A stretch of DNA of 17,034 nt from an uncultured Prevotella sp. (GTDB taxonomy: Bacteria; Bacteroidota; Bacteroidia; Bacteroidales; Bacteroidaceae): the NCBI GenBank assembly GCA_937898715.1, contig CALEKA010000115.1, forward strand, positions 1-17,034. The letters are read 5' to 3'. The translations under genes were made by a program, and so were the position numbers. The notes beneath the pieces were generated by a model. That model searched no databases, had not been told where the DNA came from, and saw only the letters and a program-made list of their open reading frames with translations. Each line of letters starts with the position of its first letter. Within the stretch, counting starts at the first letter, position 1. Of this stretch, positions 1 to 6,226 are shown piece after piece.

Positions 1-52
1 CTACCCAAGGCGTTGCCTTGGGCTATGGAATTCATTGGGCTTTCAGCCCGCC
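1..52. repeat. Intergenic double-hairpin repeat at window edge
   Basis: Two hairpins lie back to back. CCCAAGGC (4-11) pairs perfectly with GCCTTGGG (15-22) over a GTT loop, and GGGCT (37-41) pairs with AGCCC (45-49) over a TTC loop. No reading frame of note crosses it. It looks like a dispersed intergenic repeat or the end of one that began upstream. It may also terminate a transcript entering from the left, although no T tract follows. The copy number in the genome cannot be seen here. Confidence 0.5.
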
Positions 53-75
53 TATCCTAAATCCGAAACTTGAAT

Positions 76-225
76 ATTAAGTATAAGGTATAAAGTATTA
101 TAAACTAAGAAGAACCAATATCGAAGTCTTTAATATCGAAGTGTTAGGTATTACAATCTATTATTTACGGGCTGAATGCGTGTATTCGATAGTTTGTAAT
201 ACTTAATACTTTATACTTAATACTT
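76..225. repeat. AT-rich inverted repeat pair upstream of ccsBA
   Basis: The segment 76-105 and the segment 195-225 are approximate inverted copies of a 'taagtataaagtatta' motif. The right copy (195-225) is an exact 31-bp reverse complement of 7456-7486, far away after the Lnb-type gene, so this is a dispersed repeat and not a local structure. The right copy ends 10 bp before the ccsBA start codon, so it forms most of the proximal leader of that gene. I see no consensus TAnnTTTG promoter in 1-235. Confidence 0.6.
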
Positions 226-235
226 CCCATTTCTA

Positions 236-2275
236 ATGAAACGCTTTCTCCTCCTTATATATACCCTCCTCATCGTGGCAATGATCACTGCCACATTCTT
301 GGAGCATAGCCACGATGCAGCCTATGCAGCACTGAAGGTCTATCACGCTCCATGGTTTATGGTTCTGTGGGCCGTCTTGGCATTGGGCATGGTGTGGAGC
401 TTCTTCAAGCTGAGGCTGTGGAGGCGCTGGGCGGTATGCATGCTCCACGGCTCGTTCCTCATCATCCTGCTGGGTGCACTCACCACATGGTTCACCTCTG
501 TCAAAGGCTTCGTCTATCTGAAGCAAGGCGAAGCCACCCAGAGCTTTATGCTCGAAGGCGGGCGGGGAACGGACAATTTGCCCTTCTCCATCCGTTTGGA
601 CAAGTTTCGTATAGACTGCTATCCCCACACCGATACACCTGCCGACTACGTGAGCCAACTCACCCTGAGAATGCCCAACGGACAAGAGCGCCCAGTCATC
701 GTCTCGATGAACCGCATTCTTACGCTGGATGGTTATCGTTTCTACCAATCCTCTTATGGCGACGACGGAGAGTCGAGCATACTCACCGTCAACTACGATC
801 CGCTGGGCACAGGACTGACCTACGTGGGCTACATCCTCTTGGCGCTCTCCATGCTGATGGTTCTCTTCGATCGCCGCGAGGAGTTCCGCCGATTGCTTCG
901 CCATCCTATGCTTCAGCGTGGAGCGATGATTCTTGTGCTCGCTTTTATGATAAGTCCTGTGGCCAAAGCCTCGCGCCAGCTTCCAGCCTTCAGTCGTGAG
1001 AAGGCCGATAGCCTGGCTCGACGCCCCATAGAGTATAATGGGCGCATTGCTCCCTTCAACACGATGGCGCGCGACTTCCTACTGAAACTCTACGGACGCT
1101 CCTCCTATGGCGGACTCACGCCCGAACAGGTGGTGAGCGGATGGATGCTTCGCCCCGATGCTTGGCAGAGCGAACCCATGATCTTGATCAAGAGTGCCGA
1201 ACTGCGCAACTTGCTCCATATCGACGGCCGATATGCTCGCCTCACCGACCTATTCCAAGGCGACGAATACATCCTTCAGCAGTACTGGCATGGCGCAGAT
1301 TCGCCCCAGATGGCACAAAATCCGCTTCAGAAAGCCATTGCCGAAACCGATGAGAAGGTGGGCCTTATCATGATGCTCCAGAAGGGTACGCTCTTCGAGC
1401 GCGTCAGTCCGGGCACAGAACCTATTAGCCAGAGCCGCATTGATGCAGAACTTCTCTACAACCGTCTGCCCATCACCGACGTCTTGTTCATGCTCAACCT
1501 CACGCTCGGCCTGCTCTCGTTTGTGCTCTTTGCCCTGCGGCCGGGTGGGGAAGTCGCTTCGTTGCAGCGCAAGGATAAGCGCTTAGCACTAACCTTCCGC
1601 ATCTGCGAATGGCTCATGCCCGTGAGCCTATGCGCGCTTGCCTTTGCCTATGCACTTCGATGGTATGTGGCGGGCCATGTACCCATGAGCAATGGGTTCG
1701 AGACCATGCAGTTTATGGCGCTTGTCGTGCTCATCATGGCATGCTTGCTGCGTCGGCGCTTCGCCTTGATGACACCGTTTGGCTTCTTGCTCTCAGGCTT
1801 TGCACTGCTCGTGGCACACCTCGGTCAGAGCGATCCGCAGATCACCAACCTCATGCCCGTGCTCTCATCGCCTTGGCTCAGTCTGCATGTCAGCGTGGTG
1901 ATGATGGGCTATTCGCTCCTGGCATTTACCATGCTCAATGGCGTGATGGCGCTCGTGGTGCGTCGTCAAGCCGAGGCACTGATGTACTTGAGCCGCCTGA
2001 TGCTCTATCCTGCCGTGTTCATGCTGGGTGCAGGCATCTTCCTCGGAGCTGTATGGGCCAACCAGTCGTGGGGTACCTATTGGAGTTGGGATCCTAAGGA
2101 GACGTGGGCGCTTATCACTTTCATGATTTATGCCGTAGCATTTCATGTGCAGTCGTTACCTGCTCTGCAAAAGCCGCGTCTGTTTCATATCTTCATGGTG
2201 GCGGCTTTCGTCACGGTGCTGATGACCTACTTCGGTGTCAACTTCCTCCTCGGCGGTATGCACTCGTATGCTTAA
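236..2275 (+). CDS. ccsBA: Fused ResB-CcsA (system II) cytochrome c biogenesis protein
   Basis: Inner-membrane protein that moves haem to the periplasm and attaches it to apocytochrome c CXXCH motifs (system II). The 679 aa hold a ResB-like half (about residues 1-245), with hydrophobic segments near 2-20, 40-57, 70-88, 193-211 and 227-243. A soluble stretch (about 245-405) follows, then a CcsA half with about eight further hydrophobic segments. The haem-binding WWD-type motif is plain at 607-624, ending in WSWDPKETW. Candidate haem-ligand histidines are H71, H481, H551 and H637; assigning them to the known P-His and TM-His roles is inference. Fused CcsBA proteins are known from Epsilonproteobacteria and Bacteroidota, where they often sit beside nrfHA nitrite reductase genes; the upstream neighbour is outside the window. 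The start ATG at 236 immediately begins the first membrane helix. The gene ends directly at a tandem repeat array, and nothing suggests it is broken. Confidence 0.93.
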   Translation: MKRFLLLIYTLLIVAMITATFLEHSHDAAYAALKVYHAPWFMVLWAVLALGMVWSFFKLRLWRRWAVCMLHGSFLIILLGALTTWFTSVKGFVYLKQGEATQSFMLEGGRGTDNLPFSIRLDKFRIDCYPHTDTPADYVSQLTLRMPNGQERPVIVSMNRILTLDGYRFYQSSYGDDGESSILTVNYDPLGTGLTYVGYILLALSMLMVLFDRREEFRRLLRHPMLQRGAMILVLAFMISPVAKASRQLPAFSREKADSLARRPIEYNGRIAPFNTMARDFLLKLYGRSSYGGLTPEQVVSGWMLRPDAWQSEPMILIKSAELRNLLHIDGRYARLTDLFQGDEYILQQYWHGADSPQMAQNPLQKAIAETDEKVGLIMMLQKGTLFERVSPGTEPISQSRIDAELLYNRLPITDVLFMLNLTLGLLSFVLFALRPGGEVASLQRKDKRLALTFRICEWLMPVSLCALAFAYALRWYVAGHVPMSNGFETMQFMALVVLIMACLLRRRFALMTPFGFLLSGFALLVAHLGQSDPQITNLMPVLSSPWLSLHVSVVMMGYSLLAFTMLNGVMALVVRRQAEALMYLSRLMLYPAVFMLGAGIFLGAVWANQSWGTYWSWDPKETWALITFMIYAVAFHVQSLPALQKPRLFHIFMVAAFVTVLMTYFGVNFLLGGMHSYA

Positions 2276-2409
2276 CGTTGACGCTATGCTTCGCGCTTTT
2301 TTGAACGTTAAGGCTGGGTTGCGCTTCGCGCGTCTTTGAACATTAAGGCTGGGTTGCGCTTCGCGCTTTTTTGTACATTAAGGCTTGGGTTGCGCTTCGC
2401 GCTTTTTTG
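2274..2409 (+). repeat. 35-bp tandem repeat (4 units) with terminator-like cores
   Basis: Four head-to-tail units occupy 2274-2303, 2304-2338, 2339-2373 and 2374-2409 (30, 35, 35 and 36 bp). The first overlaps the ccsBA stop codon. Each contains the mini-hairpin GCGC-TTC-GCGC (first unit GCTTCGCGC) and, in three of four, is followed by TTTTTT. Read on the + strand each unit resembles a weak intrinsic terminator (4-bp GC stem plus a T run), so the array may stop ccsBA transcription. The 4-bp stem is short, so the terminator role is inference. Confidence 0.65.
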
Positions 2410-2724
2410 AACATTAATTGCCATTAATTGAACATTAATTATTTCATTAATTCTTCTCTTGTGGGGTTGAAGTAGTCACGAATTATCGTGAATTAGTCAT
2501 GAATTTTTTCATGAATTCTTGTCTTGAAGGGTTTGAGGTAGTCACGAATTATCATGAATTAGCCTTTAATTAATGAAGAGTCTAACTTAGAATTAATGAA
2601 GAATTCATGGCTAATTCATGATAATTCATGACCAAATCTCCCAGAAAAGAGAAGAATTAATGAAATAATTAATGTTCAATTAATGGCAATTAATGTTCAA
2701 AGAACGCGCGAAGCGCAACCCAAG
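2384..2724. repeat. Long imperfect palindrome, ~340 bp, with 55-bp perfect arms
   Basis: The segment 2406-2460 is the exact reverse complement of 2647-2701 (55 bp), and 2384-2402 is the exact reverse complement of 2706-2724 (19 bp). The inner part is also partly symmetric: a 'gtcacgaattatc(g/a)tgaattag' motif occurs near 2475 and 2540 and in inverted form near 2611-2632. Most of the 640-bp gap between ccsBA and the OmpA-like gene is therefore repeat. The arms are rich in ATTAATG steps and end in the same GCGCTTCGCGC core found in the 35-bp units. A diverged third arm lies at 5765-5832. No credible gene lies inside. Confidence 0.85.
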
Positions 2725-2811
2725 TCTAAACGTTCAAGTAAAGCGCGCCCCCCCCTCCAACGTCTATTCCTGTGTGCGGAGAGAACTTTCGTGTTAATAT
2801 TCCGCAAAATA

Positions 2812-2842
2812 TTTGCCTCTCTCAGAGTTATTGCATATCTTG
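2812..2842 (+). promoter_or_regulatory. Candidate promoter and leader hairpin of the OmpA-like gene
   Basis: TTTG (2812-2815) is followed after exactly 19 nt by ATATCTTG (2835-2842). This fits the Bacteroidota -33 element and spacing, but only partly matches the -7 consensus TAnnTTTG. Transcription would begin near 2849 and give a leader of about 67 nt. In that leader CGCAC (2854-2858) pairs with GTGCG (2865-2869) over a 6-nt loop. The promoter call is tentative because of the weak -7 match. Confidence 0.35.
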
Positions 2843-2915
2843 CGCCCCAAAATCGCACAATAATGTGCGTACCAACAAGCTAAATTAGAATATTCATTTC
2901 CAAAAACCTACAACA

Positions 2916-3791
2916 ATGAAACGCTTAAAACTGTTGATGTTGCCCCTCGCCGCAGCCATGCTGATGACCAGCTGCGTGAGCAAGAGCAAACTTGCAGAGG
3001 TGCAGACTAACTACGACAAGCTCAAGACTGAGCATGCTGCCCTTCAGAAGGACTACAATGATGCACAGGTGCGCATCGCTGAATATACCTCCGACTCTAA
3101 GAGCCTCGCCGCTCGCCTCCAGGAAGAGCAGCAGCGCAACAAGGAAATGCGCGAAGCTTATAGCAAACTGCAGTCGTCCTACCAGAGCAACGTGCAGCAG
3201 GGTAACGTAAACATTTCGAAACTCGTCGACGAAATCAATGCTTCTAACAAGTTTATCAAGCAACTCGTTGATGCCAAGAGCAAGAGCGACTCGCTCAACC
3301 AAGCCTTGACCAACAAACTCACTCGTTCGCTCACTCGCTCTGAGATGAACGATGTCGATGTACAGGTGCTCAAGGGCGTGGTATACATTTCTTTGGCGGA
3401 CAATATGCTCTATAAGAGCGGTAGCTACGAGATAGGCGACCGTGCTGGCGAAACGCTCTCGAAGATTGCTAAGATCATCACCGACTATAAGGACTACGAT
3501 GTACTCGTAGAGGGCAACACCGACAATGTGCCCATCTCGCAGAAGAACATCCGCAACAACTGGGACCTCTCAGCCCTGCGTGCTTCGTCAGTGGTACAGG
3601 CTCTGCAAAATCAGTATGGCGTAGATCCGAAGCGCCTCTCAGCTGCTGGTCGTGGTGAGTACAATCCTGTGGCTTCTAACGATACAGCTGTGGGCAAGCA
3701 GCGCAATCGTCGCACCCAGATTATCATCACCCCGAAGCTCGACCAATTTATGGACCTCATCGACGAGGCTCCCGAGCAAGAGAAGCAGTAG
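2916..3791 (+). CDS. OmpA-domain (peptidoglycan-binding) lipoprotein with coiled coil
   Basis: The 291-aa protein begins with a lipoprotein signal peptide: basic n-region, hydrophobic core and lipobox LMTSC with the lipidated cysteine at residue 20. The residues after the cysteine (VSKSK) carry no acidic surface-export signal of the Bacteroidota type, which suggests it faces the periplasm. Residues about 25-125 are polar and heptad-like, with Leu, Ala, Gln and Glu, and are probably a long coiled coil. An OmpA/MotB domain follows from about 150 to 275. It has the peptidoglycan-contact motifs NTDN (201-204), NWDLSALRA (215-223) and RNRRT (263-267), so it is expected to bind diaminopimelate-containing peptidoglycan non-covalently. 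The likely role is an envelope tether, as for Pal and similar proteins. It is not tolB-linked here, so calling it pal is not justified. An A-rich region precedes the ATG and the signal peptide fixes the start. A perfect terminator lies about 105 bp downstream, so the gene is probably monocistronic. Confidence 0.92.
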   Translation: MKRLKLLMLPLAAAMLMTSCVSKSKLAEVQTNYDKLKTEHAALQKDYNDAQVRIAEYTSDSKSLAARLQEEQQRNKEMREAYSKLQSSYQSNVQQGNVNISKLVDEINASNKFIKQLVDAKSKSDSLNQALTNKLTRSLTRSEMNDVDVQVLKGVVYISLADNMLYKSGSYEIGDRAGETLSKIAKIITDYKDYDVLVEGNTDNVPISQKNIRNNWDLSALRASSVVQALQNQYGVDPKRLSAAGRGEYNPVASNDTAVGKQRNRRTQIIITPKLDQFMDLIDEAPEQEKQ

Positions 3792-3896
3792 GGCGTGAGC
3801 AAACCTCATATCTCCGTCAGCCTGTTGCCTCGCCCACAGTTCCTTCCGATAGGATAATCGCGTGGTGCAAAGGTGCAACATTTTGACGTAACATCC

Positions 3897-3928
3897 AAAA
3901 AGAGTGTACAAACTGTACACTCTTTTTT
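3897..3928. terminator. Strong intrinsic terminator after the OmpA-like gene
   Basis: A perfect 14-bp stem (3897-3910 with 3914-3927) closes a 3-nt AAC loop. An A run lies on the left flank and a T run on the right, so it could work in both directions. It sits about 105 bp after the OmpA-like stop codon and nothing on the opposite strand needs it. Confidence 0.9.
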
Positions 3929-4607
3929 CGTCTCTCCCCTCGCGTGCGCACGCATTACAGACAATTTTAGCCCGTTTACTCGCCATTACCGTCACCTCTC
4001 TTTCGTAAGATGCTTATTATCAATGCATAAAAGAGTGCGCTCGCCAACACTTTGCCTACACTTAGCCCTCACTTTCGCGTGCATTTAGTGAAAAAGTAAT
4101 GCCTGTATTAGAGTATATGAATTTTGACCGAGATGTTCCAATTATCCCTCGGAAGCGTTCCAATTATCCCTCGGAAGCGTTTAAATTATCCCTCGGAAGA
4201 GTTTAAATTATCCCTCGGAAGAGTTTTTGCTTGACCTAGGGGAAATTGTAGGGTGGGGGAGGGCTGTTTTTTAGATAGACATCCCCAAATACTGACAGGA
4301 AAAACCTCCATGGCACAAGTTAGGGGCTTAGTGCAAGCAAAAGTGCAAGCAAAGTGTAGGATGCGGTAAATGGAAAAATGCTGATATTCAGTGGAATAAC
4401 ATCTGAAGGTGACGGCGTGTAAGCCATTCTCGGTAAAATCGTATGTGGCGCGCCCGTACATGCGCGCGTGAGGAAGAGAGTGGAAATAGTAGAAAGCACA
4501 CAATGGGAGAAACTGTATGAATGGGAAAGAAAAAGTGGTTGAAATTTCCGTATCTCAGATTTTTTGGTTTATTTTGTCGTCCATAACGTAAAACGCAGAA
4601 AATTGCT
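3929..4607. other. Long non-coding gap before the AraC-family gene
   Basis: No convincing gene was found here. Besides the four 22-bp repeats at 4135-4222 it holds a G-rich stretch at 4239-4263 with tracts GGGG, GGG, GGGGG and GGG separated by 8, 1 and 1 nt, which could form a G-quadruplex on the + strand. The last 60 bp before the AraC start are T-rich and then A-rich, as expected for a Bacteroidota leader. I could not find a clear TTTG/TAnnTTTG promoter pair in them. Confidence 0.5.
4135..4222 (+). repeat. Four 22-bp direct repeats (iteron-like)
   Basis: Four abutting units occupy 4135-4156, 4157-4178, 4179-4200 and 4201-4222, all exactly 22 bp. The core AATTATCCCTCGGAAG is invariant. Units 1 and 2 are identical (GTTCC start, C end), and units 3 and 4 are identical (GTTTA start, A end). 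In units 1 and 2 TTCC and GGAA flank the core as a small dyad. A period of two helical turns would place bound proteins on one face of the DNA. The array is 386 bp upstream of the AraC-family start codon. Operator, iteron or inert repeat are all possible. Confidence 0.85.
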
Positions 4608-5489
4608 ATGGATCCTCAACAACCACTGATAGAGTCTGGAAAAAAAGCCTTCGACATTGAAAAAGAACGCATCAGCGTCATTAGTGATATCAAACTATCC
4701 TTTAATGACTCTAAGAAAGGTCGTGCCGAAGCTTATGTTACGATGCTTTGCACAAATGGCGAGGCGCGCGTCAGTGTGAATCAGAAGGAGTATGTATTGC
4801 AGAAGAACGACCTCCTAATCTGTTGCCCTGGCGATGAGGTGCAAGGCCTTGGCAATAGTGACGACCTCAGTGCTTGCGGATTTTACCTCTCGCGTAAATT
4901 CTTTGAAGAGTTGAGCAGTATGCCCTTGGGGCTTATCAATGCACGCGTCTACATTGCTGAGCATCCGCAGCTCCACATCTCAGACCACGCAGCTCTGGTC
5001 TATACCCAATATTACGAGCTTATACGATCAAAACTTACAGCTGAGGTGCCCATTAAGCATCATCAGCTCGTGTCCGACCTCTTGCTGCAAGCATTCATGT
5101 ATGAATTTCACGACACGCTGGAAGGTACGCTCAAGTTGCCAAGTACGCTATTCACTTCGGGCGAGAACCTTTTCAAGCAATTCATGCAACTCATCTTGAA
5201 GACCAATCCAAAGCCCCGTTCCGTGGCATGGTATGCCGACCAGCTGAACGTTACTCCCAAATACCTCAGCAGTGTGTGTAAAAACTGTAGTGGCGAAACA
5301 GCTCTCGCTGTGATCAATCGTTATGTGCTTGAGGACGTAAAACGCCACTTGCTCCGTCCCGAAAAGAGCATCAAAGAAATCGTAGCCGAACTCGATTTCC
5401 CCTCCATCTCCTTCTTTGGCAAGTATGTCAAGAAGCATCTCGGCGTATCTCCCAAATTCTATCGTCAGCGCATCACAGAGAGCATGTAG
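4608..5489 (+). CDS. AraC-family transcriptional regulator
   Basis: A 293-aa DNA-binding regulator. The C-terminal AraC/XylS domain (about 200-290) has both helix-turn-helix units. The first is near 204-224 (SVAWYADQLNVTPKYLSSVCK). The second is near 253-276 (SIKEIVAELDF then SISFFGKYVKKHLGVSP), and the family ending SPKFYRQ is at 281-287. The N-terminal 40-100 is a cupin-like sensor region: residues 52-75, with VSVNQKEYVLQKNDLLICCPG, read as the usual beta-strand turn of this class. The ligand cannot be told. Family members usually regulate a neighbouring gene or themselves, but both flanking gaps are long and repeat-filled and no obvious target operon adjoins it. The ATG at 4608 follows an A-rich stretch and gives the normal family length. 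The gene ends about 20 bp before a tandem repeat array, and no terminator hairpin with a T tract is seen there. Confidence 0.9.
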   Translation: MDPQQPLIESGKKAFDIEKERISVISDIKLSFNDSKKGRAEAYVTMLCTNGEARVSVNQKEYVLQKNDLLICCPGDEVQGLGNSDDLSACGFYLSRKFFEELSSMPLGLINARVYIAEHPQLHISDHAALVYTQYYELIRSKLTAEVPIKHHQLVSDLLLQAFMYEFHDTLEGTLKLPSTLFTSGENLFKQFMQLILKTNPKPRSVAWYADQLNVTPKYLSSVCKNCSGETALAVINRYVLEDVKRHLLRPEKSIKEIVAELDFPSISFFGKYVKKHLGVSPKFYRQRITESM

Positions 5490-5511
5490 GCAAAGCCTCT
5501 ATCTCGCCTCC

Positions 5512-5734
5512 TTCAGCCAGTACCGTGGGCGACGCGTCCCGCGTCGGCATCATCCACAAATCAGGAAGCCATTCAGCCAATACCGTGGGCGACGCGTCCT
5601 CGCGTCGGCATCATCCACAAATCAGGAAGCCATTCAGCCAGTACCGTGGGCGACGCGTCCTCGCGTCGGCATCATCCATAAATCAGGAAGCCATTCAGCC
5701 AATACCGTGGGCGACGCGTCCTCGCGTCGGCATC
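5512..5734 (+). repeat. ~61-bp tandem repeat array with GC hairpin core
   Basis: Units start at 5512, 5572, 5633 and 5694 with lengths of 60, 61 and 61 bp plus a 41-bp partial one. Each holds the perfect hairpin CGACGCG-loop-CGCGTCG, with a 3-nt loop in unit 1 (5530-5546) and a 4-nt loop TCCT in the others. The linker is nearly invariant. Units alternate at one base (cagccaG versus cagccaA before 'taccgtggg'), which suggests duplication of a two-unit block. A diverged copy lies at 7528-7585 and an inverted core at 5861-5877. The array begins about 20 bp after the AraC-family stop and could act as its 3' stabiliser or terminator, but no T tract follows. Confidence 0.9.
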
Positions 5735-5764
5735 GCCTGAATTTATCAAGCCAAAGAGGAAGGT

Positions 5765-5832
5765 ATTAATGAAAGATTAATGTTCAATTAATGGAGATTA
5801 ATGTCGAAACAAGCGCGAAGCGCAAAGTCTAA
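5765..5832. repeat. Third copy of the ATTAATG/GCGCGAAGCGC repeat
   Basis: This segment matches the right arm of the long palindrome (2653-2730) over most of its length: runs of ATTAATG, then the GCGCGAAGCGCAA core, then AAGTCTAA. It stands alone here with no partner arm, which shows that the arm is a unit that exists by itself and that the palindrome arose by pairing two copies head to head. Confidence 0.7.
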
Positions 5833-5860
5833 GATTTAGCTTCATGCTATGCGTAATCGC

Positions 5861-5877
5861 CGACGCGGGACGCGTCG
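5861..5877 (-). repeat. Inverted copy of the GC hairpin core
   Basis: CGACGCG (5861-5867), GGA loop, CGCGTCG (5871-5877). With its flanks (to 5883) it is the reverse complement of the core of the 61-bp array, including GTGGG before the stem and GGC after it. A 9-C homopolymer follows at 5897-5905. Confidence 0.75.
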
Positions 5878-5942
5878 CCCACAGAGCAGGTTGAAGCCCC
5901 CCCCCTCACACATCGGAAAATCAAAGAAAAACAAGTATTCGC

Positions 5943-5973
5943 TTTGCTCTTCCCCCATCATACATTAACTTTG
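5943..5973 (+). promoter_or_regulatory. Consensus Bacteroidota promoter for the Lnb-type gene
   Basis: TTTG (5943-5946), a spacer of exactly 19 nt, then TAACTTTG (5966-5973), which matches TAnnTTTG at every fixed position. Transcription should begin near 5980, a few bases before the first 73-bp repeat at 5986. The mRNA leader is therefore about 245 nt and consists almost wholly of the repeat array. Confidence 0.85.
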
Positions 5974-5985
5974 CACCGCATAAGC

Positions 5986-6226
5986 AGCTTATCTTATTCA
6001 AAGATAATGCAAGGCGAGAGCAGAACATCAAGCTTGCTTGAATGTTATGCCGAGCCGTAGCTTATCTTATTTAAAGATAATGCAAGGCGAGAGCAGAACA
6101 TCAAGCTTGCTTGAATGTTATGCCGAGCCGTAGCTTATCTTATTTAAAGATAATGCAAGGCGAGAGCAGAACATCAAGCTTGCTTGAATGTTATGCCGAG
6201 CCGTAGCTTATCTTATTTAAAGATAT
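5986..6226 (+). repeat. 73-bp tandem repeat forming the 5' leader of the Lnb-type gene
   Basis: Three full units (5986-6058, 6059-6131, 6132-6204), each 73 bp, differ by a single base seen in unit 1 (TTATTCAAAG versus TTATTTAAAG). A fourth, truncated unit begins at 6205 and runs into the gene start. Each unit contains two hairpins: TTATCTT/AAGATAA around the start of its mini-ORF, with a 5-nt loop, and an AACATCAAGC/GCTTGAATGTT stem with one bulged T. In the fourth unit the first stem is kept (TATCTT/AAGATA) and the true start codon ATG (6225-6227) takes the place of the unit's ATG. Confidence 0.95.
6007..6206 (+). other. Three identical 17-codon upstream mini-ORFs
   Basis: Each repeat unit encodes MQGESRTSSLLECYAEP followed by TAG. 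The three copies are at 6007-6060, 6080-6133 and 6153-6206. The 73-bp period shifts each copy by one frame, so they cannot fuse to each other. The third is in frame with the downstream gene and its TAG lies 18 nt before that gene's ATG. The context before each ATG (TTATTTAAAGATA) is nearly the same as that before the real gene (TTATTTAAAGAT). Translation is an inference: no ribosome-profiling or peptide evidence is available, and a repeat of any origin could show this by chance. Confidence 0.45.

Noticed and set aside
2683..2883. 66-aa + strand frame before the OmpA-like gene
   Set aside because: Its start lies in the palindrome arm and it crosses the poly-C tract and the candidate promoter; no family resemblance.
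2916..3791. Naming the OmpA-domain lipoprotein pal
   Set aside because: The long coiled coil, larger size and absence of tol genes differ from classical Pal.
4135..4222. CRISPR-like array of 22-bp repeats
   Set aside because: There is no spacer sequence between units; the period equals the unit length.
4186..4503. 105-aa reading frame on the - strand in the gap before the AraC gene
   Set aside because: It runs through the 22-bp repeats and the G-rich tract, has no recognisable domain, and its composition is not that of the neighbouring genes.
5416..5769. Repetitive protein encoded by the 61-bp array
   Set aside because: It begins inside the AraC gene in another frame and consists of repeat translation only; the 60/61-bp unit lengths change frame between units.
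4608..6224. AraC-family gene and Lnb-type gene as one operon
   Set aside because: The gap is 735 bp with repeats and a strong separate promoter at 5943-5973.
5512..6226. CRISPR array made of the 61-bp or 73-bp repeats
   Set aside because: The units abut and are almost identical over their whole length, with no variable spacers and no cas genes nearby.
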